From Coriobacteriaceae bacterium (GTDB taxonomy: Bacteria > Actinomycetota > Coriobacteriia > Coriobacteriales > Coriobacteriaceae), in assembly GCA_902363875.1 (NCBI GenBank), contig CABJBO010000005.1, forward strand, positions 41,010 to 105,009: a DNA stretch of 64,000 bases, written 5' to 3'. Each line of letters starts with the position of its first letter. The first letter of the stretch is position 1. The notes under the pieces were generated by a model that was given only the letters and a program-made list of their open reading frames with translations, had not been told where the DNA came from and did no database searches. The translations under genes and the position numbers were made by a program. Shown here one piece after another: positions 9,000 through 16,405 of the stretch.

Positions 9000-9028
9000 A
9001 GAGTACTAACAAGTAGAGAGAGGAAGCA

Positions 9029-9532
9029 ATGATTGTTCAGGTTCGAGTCGATGACCGTCTGATTCACGGACAGGTCGCCCTGGTGTGGACCAAGGAGCTC
9101 AACACCACCAGGATCATCGTCGCCAACAAGCACGCCGTGGAGAGCGACGCCCTTCGCATGACGCTTTCCATGGGTACGCCGGCGGGCCAGAAACTCCTCG
9201 TCAAGGACGTTCCGGATGCCTGCCGCATCGCGAACGATCCGCGCGCGGACTCCATGCGCATCTTCGCGCTCACCAACTGCGTGCGTGACGTGCTTGAGCT
9301 CGTTAAGGGCGCGCCGGGCAAGATTGAGGGCGTGAACGTTGCCAACGTCGGCCGCTTCGACAAGTCCGATCCGGATAGCAAGGTCGCCCTCAACTCCACG
9401 ATCATGCTCAACCCGGATGAGCTCGAGGCCGCGAAGGAGCTTTGCGAGCAGGGTATTCCGGTTTTCCATCAGCTTATCCCGTCCAATCCCAAGACTCCTC
9501 TCAAGAGTCTGATCGAGGCGGCGGGGAAATAA
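9029..9532 (+). CDS. PTS mannose/fructose/sorbose-family EIIB component
   Basis: 167 residues. VRVDDRLIHGQV near the N terminus carries the phospho-His13 of the EIIB-Man/Sor family (PF03830). ADSMRIFALTNCVRDVLEL and VNVANVGRF are family-typical. SD AGAGGAAG precedes the ATG. It transfers phosphate to the incoming sugar bound by the IIC/IID pair encoded next. Confidence 0.9.
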   Translation: MIVQVRVDDRLIHGQVALVWTKELNTTRIIVANKHAVESDALRMTLSMGTPAGQKLLVKDVPDACRIANDPRADSMRIFALTNCVRDVLELVKGAPGKIEGVNVANVGRFDKSDPDSKVALNSTIMLNPDELEAAKELCEQGIPVFHQLIPSNPKTPLKSLIEAAGK

Positions 9533-9578
9533 GGGGATTTGGCCAGGCGGCCAAATGAAATGAAAGAAAGGAAGTCAA

Positions 9579-10391
9579 ATGGTTGGGTTGGCAATAATGG
9601 CCTGGTTGACCGTGCTGATTTGCTACGGCGGCAACTGGGTTCTCGGTCAGTGCATGATCGAGCGTCCTCTCGTGGTAGGTCTCGTTGCGGGCCTCCTGAT
9701 GGGCGACGTCAAGACCGGTGCCATCATCGGTGCCTCTCTCGAGGCGATCTTCATGGGCGCGGTTAACATTGGTGGCGCTATCTCCGCCGAGCCTGTTACC
9801 GCGACCGCCCTCGCCGTCGCCTTCACCGTTGGCGCTGGTATCGACCAGGGTGCCGCCATCACACTGGCCGTTCCCGTGGGCGTCGTCACCGCATTTCTCT
9901 CGATCTTCATGAACAACGTGTTCCTCGCGTTCTTCGCAGCCACCTTTGACAAGATGGCCGCCGAGGGCAACGAGAAGGGCCTCGCGCTTCAGCACTTCGT
10001 TCTCTGGTTCGTTAAGTACGCCGCCTTTGGCCTCATCGCCTTCCTCGGCGTTTACCTTGGCGCCGAGCCCGTTGCCGCCATTGTCAACCAGATTCCGGCC
10101 AATGTCATGAGCGGCCTCAACGCCGTGGGTGCCCTCCTGCCCGCCGTTGGTATGGCGCTCCTGCTCCAGATGCTGTGGAGCACCGAGCTCAGCATCTACT
10201 TCTTCTTGGGCTTTACGCTCTACCAGTACCTCGGCCTCCCGATGATCGCCATCGCAGTTCTCGGTGTCATCATCGCGGTTGCCTCCGCCCTCCGCGACAA
10301 GGAGATCTTCGATCTCACCAAGAAGGGAGTGGCCACCCAGGCCGTTTCCGGCGACTCTGTAACCAGCGACGAGGAGGATTTCTTCGCATGA
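9579..10391 (+). CDS. PTS mannose-family EIIC permease
   Basis: 270 residues with about 8 hydrophobic segments. RPLVVGLVAGLLMGDVKTGAIIGASLEAIFMG is the hallmark of EIIC-Man/Sor (PF03609), and GAAITLAVPVG follows. Start ATG 9579 has GAAAGGAAG. The stop overlaps the EIID start (ATGA at 10388), showing translational coupling. It forms the sugar channel together with EIID. Confidence 0.9.
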   Translation: MVGLAIMAWLTVLICYGGNWVLGQCMIERPLVVGLVAGLLMGDVKTGAIIGASLEAIFMGAVNIGGAISAEPVTATALAVAFTVGAGIDQGAAITLAVPVGVVTAFLSIFMNNVFLAFFAATFDKMAAEGNEKGLALQHFVLWFVKYAAFGLIAFLGVYLGAEPVAAIVNQIPANVMSGLNAVGALLPAVGMALLLQMLWSTELSIYFFLGFTLYQYLGLPMIAIAVLGVIIAVASALRDKEIFDLTKKGVATQAVSGDSVTSDEEDFFA

Positions 10392-11224
10392 GCAACCTGA
10401 CCAAGAATGTGAGCCCTGAAGACAAGAAGATGCTCAACAGCATTTTCCTGCGCTCCTTCTCCGTGTTCGCTTCCTGCGCCGGCGGTTCCGTCAAGGCTGG
10501 CGCCGACGGCTGGCTGTACTCCGTCCAGCCCGCGCTTAACCGCTACTATGCCGATGACCCCGAGGCTCGTGCCGACGCCATGAAGCGTCACACGACTTGG
10601 TACAACATTACCCAGAACGTCGGCACGTTCGCCATGGGCCTCGTCGCCTCCATGGAGAGGGAGAACTCGCAGCACGAAGACTTCGACACCGAGTCCATCG
10701 ACGGTATCAAGGTCTCCCTGATGGGCCCGATGTCCGGCATCGGCGACGCAATCTTCTGGGGCGTCCTGCGTGTTATCGCCGCCGGCATCGGCATTAACCT
10801 CGCCATGAGCGGCTCGCCCCTCGGCGCGATCATGTTCCTGCTGATCTACAACATCCCGTCGATCCTCTGCCGATACTTCATGACCTACCTCGGCTTCAGC
10901 ATGGGCACCAACTTCATCTCCGAGATGTACGAGGGTGGTCTCATGAAGCTCATCACCAAGGCGACCTCCACGATCGGCCTGGTGATGATCGGCGCCATGA
11001 CCGCGGCGAACGTCCAATTCAACACGATCCTGTCCATTCCGGTTCAGGACTCCGACCCCGTCATGATCCAGACCTACCTCGACTCGATCTTCAAGGGCAT
11101 CGTGCCTCTGGGACTTACGCTCGTCGTCCTCTGGCTCCTGCGCAAGAAGAACGTGAACGTCAACATCATCCTGGTCGGCATCATGGTTCTGGCGCTCGTC
11201 CTCGGCCTCGTGGGCATCGTGTAA
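10388..11224 (+). CDS. PTS mannose-family EIID component
   Basis: 278 residues. MLNSIFLRSFSVFASCAGG, the NTHP-like FAMGLVASMERE block and SIDGIKVSLMGPMSGIGDAIFWG are typical of EIID-Man (PF03613). The last ~120 residues are membrane spanning. Start is ATG 10388, overlapping the EIIC stop by 4 bp. It is the last PTS gene; the next gene follows a GC-rich hairpin. Confidence 0.9.
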   Translation: MSNLTKNVSPEDKKMLNSIFLRSFSVFASCAGGSVKAGADGWLYSVQPALNRYYADDPEARADAMKRHTTWYNITQNVGTFAMGLVASMERENSQHEDFDTESIDGIKVSLMGPMSGIGDAIFWGVLRVIAAGIGINLAMSGSPLGAIMFLLIYNIPSILCRYFMTYLGFSMGTNFISEMYEGGLMKLITKATSTIGLVMIGAMTAANVQFNTILSIPVQDSDPVMIQTYLDSIFKGIVPLGLTLVVLWLLRKKNVNVNIILVGIMVLALVLGLVGIV

Positions 11225-11266
11225 GGCGGTTTCCGGATCATCCGAAGCCTGTTCAAGGCAATTCCT

Positions 11267-11303
11267 GGCGGCACGCGATCGAGGACATTCGACGCGTGCC
11301 GCC
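11267..11303 (+). promoter_or_regulatory. Intercistronic 11-bp perfect hairpin after the PTS genes
   Basis: GGCGGCACGCG and CGCGTGCCGCC flank a 15-nt loop, with no T tract. It lies between EIID and the aldo/keto reductase. It probably stabilises the 3' end of the upstream message or partly terminates it, separating PTS from downstream expression. Confidence 0.5.
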
Positions 11304-11321
11304 CCATTAGAAGGAGAGAAT

Positions 11322-12266
11322 ATGCGCTACACGCACCTCAAGAACTCCGACGTTGACGTCTCCCAGCTCGCCGTGGGCACCTGGGCGATCGGCGGCGACT
11401 CCTTTGGTGAGAACGATGACGCCGCCAGCATGTCCGCCATCCGCACCATGCTCGATCACGGCGTCAACCTCATTGACACCGCGCCGTGCTATGGCAACGG
11501 CGCGTCCGAGAAGGTCGTCGGCAACGCGCTCAGGGGCGTCGACCGAGAGAGCTACCTGCTCTCGACCAAGGTTGGCCTGATTACCAGCGCCGCCGGCTAT
11601 GACCGCGACTCTTCGTTCAAGAACATCATGAGGGAGGTCGAGAGCTCGCTGCGCAATCTCCGCACCGACTACATCGACTTCTACTTCGTGCACTGGCCCG
11701 ACGCCAAGACCCCGTTCTCCGAGACGATGTGCGCCCTCCAGCTCCTCAAGGAGCAAGGCAAGATTCGCCACATCGGCGTCTCCAACTTCACGACCGAGAT
11801 GATCGAGGAGTGCGAGAAGGTCGCTCAGGTCGACGTCCAGCAGCCGCCCTACTCCATGGTCGACCGCTCCTCCGAGGACCTTATCAAGTGGGGCTACGAG
11901 CGTGGCATCGACTCCTTCACCTATGGCTCCCTTGGCGCGGGCATCCTGTCGGGCAAGTTCCGCGAGCTGCCGAAGTTCGAGGAGGGCGATGTTCGTGGCG
12001 GCTTCTACGACTACTTCCAGGAGCCCAAGTTCTCGCGCGTCCAGGAGCTGCTCAAGGTCATGGACGAGATCGCCGAGGCTCATGACAAGCCCGTGGCACA
12101 GGTCGCCGTGAACTGGAGCACCCAGAAGGAGTACGTGGGCACCGCGCTCGTTGGCGTGCGCACGGACGCCCACGCGATTCAGAACTGCGAGACGTTCGAG
12201 TGGGAGCTTTCCGCCGATGAGATGGCCAAGCTTGACGCCAAGCTTGACGAGCTGAAGATCGGCTAG
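11322..12266 (+). CDS. Aldo/keto reductase
   Basis: 314 residues with an AKR (beta/alpha)8 fold. The catalytic tetrad is visible as Asp in LIDTAPCYGNGASE, Tyr in the same block, Lys in STKVGL and His in FVHWPD. The C-terminal NADP-binding end includes TALVGVR. It is most like AKR families acting on sugars or small aldehydes. AAGGAGAG precedes the ATG. It is followed after 2 bp by the esterase, so the two are translated together and likely act on the sugar or its product. Confidence 0.87.
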   Translation: MRYTHLKNSDVDVSQLAVGTWAIGGDSFGENDDAASMSAIRTMLDHGVNLIDTAPCYGNGASEKVVGNALRGVDRESYLLSTKVGLITSAAGYDRDSSFKNIMREVESSLRNLRTDYIDFYFVHWPDAKTPFSETMCALQLLKEQGKIRHIGVSNFTTEMIEECEKVAQVDVQQPPYSMVDRSSEDLIKWGYERGIDSFTYGSLGAGILSGKFRELPKFEEGDVRGGFYDYFQEPKFSRVQELLKVMDEIAEAHDKPVAQVAVNWSTQKEYVGTALVGVRTDAHAIQNCETFEWELSADEMAKLDAKLDELKIG

Positions 12267-12268
12267 CC

Positions 12269-13348
12269 ATGGGCACCGAGGAGAGGAAGTACCCCACTTC
12301 CGAGCTTGAAGTGCTTGAGCGTGGATCTAGGGAGGTCGTGGAGCCCAACGGGCTGAAGCTCCTGCTGAAGCCCGTGCCGGGAGACGAGCGCGAGCGCGTG
12401 CTCGATCCGCGCGTCTACGCGCGCGCCCATGCGAAGCTCGCCGCCGGCCCGGCGCCGGCGGGGCCGGTGGACGTGATCGCGTGGCGCTCCGCTCCCAACA
12501 AGGAGACCCATGTCGTGAGGGGCTCGAACGTCGCCAAGAAGACCGTCGTCATGAACTTTGGCGACAGGGGCATTCCCCTGCACGTCTTCACGCCCGAGGG
12601 CCACGGGTGCGGCTCCGCCGCGCTCGTGTTCATCCACGGCGGCGGCTTCATGGTGGGCAACATTGGCCAGTACGAGAACTGCCTGCGCGACATCGCGGAG
12701 CGAACGGGCTGCGTCGCGATCTACCCGGAGTACCGCTTGTCTCCCGAGACGATGTTCCCCGGTGGTGTCGAGGACTGCGTGAAGACGCTCGACTGGCTTG
12801 TCGAGCATGCGGATGAGCTGGGTGTCGACGCGACGCGGGTCGCCGTGGCTGGCGACTCCGCGGGCGGAAGCCTGACCAACGCCGTCGTCCTCGACGGGTC
12901 CCATGCGGACAGGATCAAGCTCGTGGCCGAGCTGTATCCGCTCGTCGACGGCGGCCCCGTTCCGGAGGAATGGTCCTATGACCTCTATGAGATTGTGAAC
13001 GACCAGAGGATCGAGGCTTTGAGCAGGGTGGATCGCATTCGCAATGCCAATGATGACCTGCCGCTGATGTACACCAACGGCAATGCGGAGGAGATGCTCG
13101 ACCCGAGGGTGTCTGCCCTGTTCGCGGAGGACGTGAGCGCGTTCCCCCGCACGGTCATCATCTCTTCCGAGTATGACTACCTGCGCTATCAGGATGAGCT
13201 GTTCGCGAAGAGGCTGCAGGATGCGGGCGTTGATGTCACCGCGATTCGCTATCGCGGCTGCGACCACGGCTTCTTCGAGATGTACGGCGTGATGCCTCAG
13301 GCTGAGGACGTCTGCCGCGTCATCTCCGAGGAGCTTGCGAAGATCTAG
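12269..13348 (+). CDS. Alpha/beta hydrolase, HSL/acetyl-esterase family
   Basis: 359 residues. The oxyanion-hole motif HGGG lies at 123-126 (VFIHGGGFMVGN) and the nucleophile elbow GDSAGG at 195-200 (Ser197). The acid is in SEYDYLRYQDE and the catalytic His in GCDHGFFEM. These define an HSL-type carboxylesterase (PF07859). A hydrophilic N-terminal ~90 residues precede the core. No signal peptide is seen, so it acts in the cytosol. It starts 2 bp after the AKR stop. It could deacylate an esterified sugar, but that is inference from context. Confidence 0.85.
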   Translation: MGTEERKYPTSELEVLERGSREVVEPNGLKLLLKPVPGDERERVLDPRVYARAHAKLAAGPAPAGPVDVIAWRSAPNKETHVVRGSNVAKKTVVMNFGDRGIPLHVFTPEGHGCGSAALVFIHGGGFMVGNIGQYENCLRDIAERTGCVAIYPEYRLSPETMFPGGVEDCVKTLDWLVEHADELGVDATRVAVAGDSAGGSLTNAVVLDGSHADRIKLVAELYPLVDGGPVPEEWSYDLYEIVNDQRIEALSRVDRIRNANDDLPLMYTNGNAEEMLDPRVSALFAEDVSAFPRTVIISSEYDYLRYQDELFAKRLQDAGVDVTAIRYRGCDHGFFEMYGVMPQAEDVCRVISEELAKI

Positions 13349-13381
13349 AGGTTCGTCGCGGTGGCCTCCTGGACGAGTGAC

Positions 13382-13419
13382 GGTCCGGCGGGATGCTAGG
13401 TGCGTCCCGCCGGACCTTT
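13382..13419 (+). terminator. Rho-independent terminator of the sugar locus
   Basis: A perfect 12-bp stem GGTCCGGCGGGA/TCCCGCCGGACC with an 11-nt loop, followed by TTT, 33 bp after the esterase stop. Confidence 0.7.
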
Positions 13420-13512
13420 GCGTTGGCGGGCGCGTGTGGGGTTTGCCTCGGCGGTGCCGGATTGACTGGGAGACGCGTTTACCGCCGAGCTTCCAAGCGA
13501 GCCCAGCAAGCA

Positions 13513-13770
13513 AACCGCGAGCTGAGCCCCAAGGGCATCGACAAGGGCGTGGGCGTGGCGCGAGCGCTGGCGTATCTGGGCCGCGAGGGAAATGCGCGCA
13601 CTTTTGGCTTCGGCGATTCGGGCAACGACCTGGGCATGCTCGCCGCCGTCGAGACGGCTGTTGCCATGGGCAACGCCATGCCCGAGGTCAAGGCGGTCGC
13701 CAACTACGTGACCGACGACGTCGCACACGACGGTACCGTCACCGCCATGCGCCACTTTGGGTTGATCTAG
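13513..13770 (+). pseudogene. Remnant of a Cof-type HAD hydrolase (C-terminal third only)
   Basis: The frame has LSPKGIDKGVGV, FGFGDSGNDLGML and AVAMGNAMPEVKAVANYVTDD, followed by DGTV. These are motifs III and IV and the C terminus of a Cof-like HAD phosphatase. The N-terminal motif I DxDGT and the cap are absent. Upstream sequence in the frame (from 13393) is the terminator and unrelated residues. It is probably the truncated end of a gene disrupted when the adjoining sugar locus was gained. Confidence 0.7.
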
Positions 13771-13981
13771 CGGGAACCGTCCAATTACCGTTCACCCGCG
13801 GCGGGCGGCTCAAATCGGCTCGCCCTGCAAAATCGTTTTGCCGCTGGAGGGTGTGCTCAAAAACGCTAAAGCGTTTATGCCGTTCGCCGAGAAGATAAAA
13901 AACCGCAGCTCACGCCTTGATAAACGTAGGTAAAGTGTTTAGCAGTTTAACGCCCATGTGCAAGCGAAAGGAATCAGGCAG

Positions 13982-14686
13982 ATGGCAATCAAGGTGTTCG
14001 CTGACGGTGCAAACCTCGAGGGCATGCTCGACATGTACGAGAACGGCAACGTTCAGGGCTTCACAACCAACCCGTCCCTTATGAAGAAGGGCGGCGTGAC
14101 GGATTACCGCGCATTTGCCAAGGAGGTCCTGGCCCACATCACCGATGTGTCCGTTTCGTTTGAGGTTTATGCCGACGACGTAGAGACCATGGAGGTCGAG
14201 GCACGCGAGATCGCTACCTGGGCCGAGAACGTCTACGTCAAGATTCCGTGCGTGACCACTAAGGGCGAGTCCACCGCCGAGCTGGTGCGCAAGCTTTCCG
14301 CCGACGGCATTAAGGTCAACGTCACCACCATCTTCACGCCCGCGCAGGTCGACGAGATGGTCGAGGCCGTTGACGCCGAGACGCCGTCCATCATCTCGCT
14401 CTTTGCCGGCCGTATCGCCGACACCGGCGTCGATCCCATTCCGTTTATGACGGAGTCGGTCAAGAAGGCCGCCGCCAAGCCAAACTGCGAGGTCCTGTGG
14501 GCGTCCACGCGCGAGCTCATCAACATTTACCAGGCCGAGGCCTGCGGTTGCCAGATCATCACGGTGCCCAACAGTATCCTGGCCAAGCGCAAGAACATCG
14601 GACGTGACCCGTACGAGGTCTCGCTCGATACCGTGCGCGGATTTGCCAAGGATATCGCCGCTCTGGGCTTCCATATCCTGCCGTAA
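13982..14686 (+). CDS. Transaldolase-family protein (fructose-6-phosphate aldolase-like)
   Basis: 234 residues. FTTNPSLMKKGG at the N terminus, the Schiff-base Lys87 in VYVKIP, and KVNVTTIFTPAQ, SLFAGRIADTG and EVLWASTRE are conserved in TalC/FSA-type transaldolases. The short length fits the FSA/small transaldolase group rather than classical TalB. Start at ATG 13982 with AAAGGAATC upstream; an in-frame ATG at 13958 has no ribosome site. It catalyses dihydroxyacetone transfer or F6P cleavage in central sugar metabolism. A strong terminator follows. Confidence 0.86.
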   Translation: MAIKVFADGANLEGMLDMYENGNVQGFTTNPSLMKKGGVTDYRAFAKEVLAHITDVSVSFEVYADDVETMEVEAREIATWAENVYVKIPCVTTKGESTAELVRKLSADGIKVNVTTIFTPAQVDEMVEAVDAETPSIISLFAGRIADTGVDPIPFMTESVKKAAAKPNCEVLWASTRELINIYQAEACGCQIITVPNSILAKRKNIGRDPYEVSLDTVRGFAKDIAALGFHILP

Positions 14687-14703
14687 GCAAGGGTACCCCC
14701 TGC

Positions 14704-14887
14704 GGCGACGTGCAAAATCGCGAATATTCAGCACGGTAAAGGCTTTTACCAGCTGGTTGAAGCACGGAACGGCCCCCGTTTTGGCTCTAATTGACGCTAA
14801 AACGGGGGCCGTTTTTGCTTTTATGGCTCTCTGAGGCACCGCGGGGCTATCGAGAGATGCTGAATATTCGCGATTTTGCACGTCGCC
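14704..14887. repeat. 184-bp element bounded by 30-bp perfect inverted repeats
   Basis: The left arm 14704-14733 and right arm 14858-14887 are perfect reverse complements (core GCAAAATCGCGAATATTCAGCA). The 124-bp interior holds a strong terminator hairpin. No transposase frame is inside. The form is MITE-like, but it may instead be a compound terminator. No target duplication is obvious. Confidence 0.65.
14769..14816 (+). terminator. Strong terminator inside the 184-bp element
   Basis: Stem ACGGCCCCCGTTTT/AAAACGGGGGCCGT with a 16-nt loop, followed by TTTT. It probably ends the transaldolase transcript and could also work on the minus strand because the stem begins with A residues. Confidence 0.75.
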
Positions 14888-15091
14888 AAGAGGGGGAAGT
14901 CGGGCCCTACTCTGACCACTCGGACGTACTCTTACCCGAACCCGCTGCTTCATGGGACGGCATGTCATGCGTCTGAGCTGCGGTTTTCATGCAGCGGGTA
15001 GTCGGATTGCTGCTGAGTTGCTCGAACCTACTCGAACCTACTCTGTTCGAGCGGGGCCCAAATGGTAAGGGGCTATTAGGGGGCTGAAGAG

Positions 15092-16225
15092 CTATAGGGA
15101 GCTCGAAGAGATGACATCGGCTCCCGAGCGCATGACTTCCCCCAGCATCCTGATTCCTCGGTCAAGCTCGATCTGCTTTTCGAAATAGTCGGCGTGCTCA
15201 AGGAAGCGCTCGCGCAGGGTGCGCAGGCCTGCCGCCTTTTCCGACCTCGCGTCCGCATCGCTGACAATTCTATCGAAGCAGAGCACGAGTGCGGTGAAGT
15301 CGTGGATGACGGGGAAGCGCTTCGTAAGGGCGACGAGCTCCTGGTCGATTCCGAGCTCCTCCCGCGCGGCCGTCGCGATGGAGCCGACGGGCTTCTGTAG
15401 ACGCTGCCCGATCGTGTTCAGAACGTTGCCGTTATGAGCGGCCGCGTTGCGCAGGGCCTTCACGGGGAACAGGAGCTGCTTGACGGATTCGGCCTCCTGG
15501 CTGCGTTCCCTCCTGAGGTCGTAGAAGTAGAACTTGTAAAGCGCGATGATTCCCCCGAAGGAGACGAGTTCCAGGTAGTTCCAGACGTACATGTCCTCGC
15601 GTCTGCCGTACTTATTCGCGAGGTCCCGGGTGTAGTTCGAGTCTCCGAGGTACGAGACGCTGCGCTCGAGGTGCTCCGGGTCTATCCCCAAAGTCTGATC
15701 CTCGGCGATGTGGAGCATCTCGAGGAAGAGCATCACCCGATCGCTGCCGCCCACCCCATCTAGCCGGTCGGCGATGGCCTTCATCCTCTCGACGGTGGCT
15801 TCTGACCCGCTTGGATCGAACCGCTCCTCCAGCATCCTCTCCTTACGCAGCCTTTCGTGGGCGAAAAGGAGGTCGAGGACCTCCTTCCCGTCGGCGCCGT
15901 CGTCCATCATCGTCCGGTTTAGATGGACCTTCATGTAGTGCTCGATGTCAAGCGTCATCGAGAGGATGTGCTCGCGGAGGTGGTGGTCGAGTCTGGTGAG
16001 CTCGGTGAGGTAGGCGAAGTCTAGGTTGACGTAGCGTCCGTAGCCCTCCGACGCGGGGCTACGATACGTTGAGAAGCACTTCGCAAACGCCTTGACCTTG
16101 AAGAAGAAGTTCTTGTCGCGGAGGAACGCGACTGCATCCTTGGGGCTCATTATGTCGAAGCGGACGCCCCGCTCTGCGAGGTGGGCGACCTGTTGTTCTG
16201 CCGGGATGAGCGGGCGCTCCTTCAT
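15092..16225 (-). CDS. Abi_2/AbiF-like abortive-infection protein with HEPN RNase motif
   Basis: 377 residues. The N-terminal 100 residues match the Abi_2 (AbiD/AbiF) pattern: FFFKVKAFAKCFSTYR, then YVNLDFAYLTELTRLDHHLREHIL and DIEHYMKVHLNR. A HEPN active-site motif RNAAAH (259-264, Rx4H) sits in LRNAAAHNGNVLN. The family acts in phage defence as RNA-cleaving toxins that trigger growth arrest. Start ATG 16225 has GGAGGAA 5 bp upstream. A promoter and two-hairpin leader precede it, as known for AbiF loci with an RNA partner. It follows tex on the same strand but appears to have its own promoter. Confidence 0.8.
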   Translation of the reverse strand: MKERPLIPAEQQVAHLAERGVRFDIMSPKDAVAFLRDKNFFFKVKAFAKCFSTYRSPASEGYGRYVNLDFAYLTELTRLDHHLREHILSMTLDIEHYMKVHLNRTMMDDGADGKEVLDLLFAHERLRKERMLEERFDPSGSEATVERMKAIADRLDGVGGSDRVMLFLEMLHIAEDQTLGIDPEHLERSVSYLGDSNYTRDLANKYGRREDMYVWNYLELVSFGGIIALYKFYFYDLRRERSQEAESVKQLLFPVKALRNAAAHNGNVLNTIGQRLQKPVGSIATAAREELGIDQELVALTKRFPVIHDFTALVLCFDRIVSDADARSEKAAGLRTLRERFLEHADYFEKQIELDRGIRMLGEVMRSGADVISSSSL

Positions 16226-16243
16226 GATCGTTCCTCCAAAACG

Positions 16244-16304
16244 AAAAATGCGGCTGTAGGTACAGGTACCCGCAGCCGCTAAAAGCCCGAAGGCTTTTCA
16301 CACT
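16244..16304 (-). ncRNA. Structured leader RNA upstream of the Abi gene (candidate antitoxin RNA or attenuator)
   Basis: Transcribed leftward, the ~61-nt leader folds as hairpin 1 AAAAGCC-UUCG-GGCUUUU (16281-16298). Hairpin 2 GCGGCUG...CAGCCGC (16250-16279) is then followed by UUUUU (16244-16248), a rho-independent terminator shape. It ends just before the SD of the Abi gene. Family loci of AbiF are known to carry an upstream small RNA; that this is one is inference. Confidence 0.4.
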
Positions 16305-16310
16305 GCGGAC

Positions 16311-16338
16311 AGTATACCCCACTTTGCCGAAGGGGCAA
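16311..16338 (-). promoter_or_regulatory. Sigma70-type promoter for the Abi leader
   Basis: On the minus strand TTGCCC (16338-16333) and TATACT (16316-16311) are separated by 16 bp. The -35 region overlaps an inverted repeat CTTTGCC-CCTTC-GGCAAAG, a possible operator. Confidence 0.5.
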
Positions 16339-16405
16339 AGAGCGCGGGGAACGCCCGCCCTCTTTGCGACACTTGCCGCGAAGAGGGGATATCCGCTTTG
16401 GCGGT

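Noticed and set aside
15016..15050. Direct repeat CTCGAACCTA (two copies) as an attachment site
   Set aside because: No tRNA or integrase is near and the repeat is only 10 bp; no element boundary coincides.
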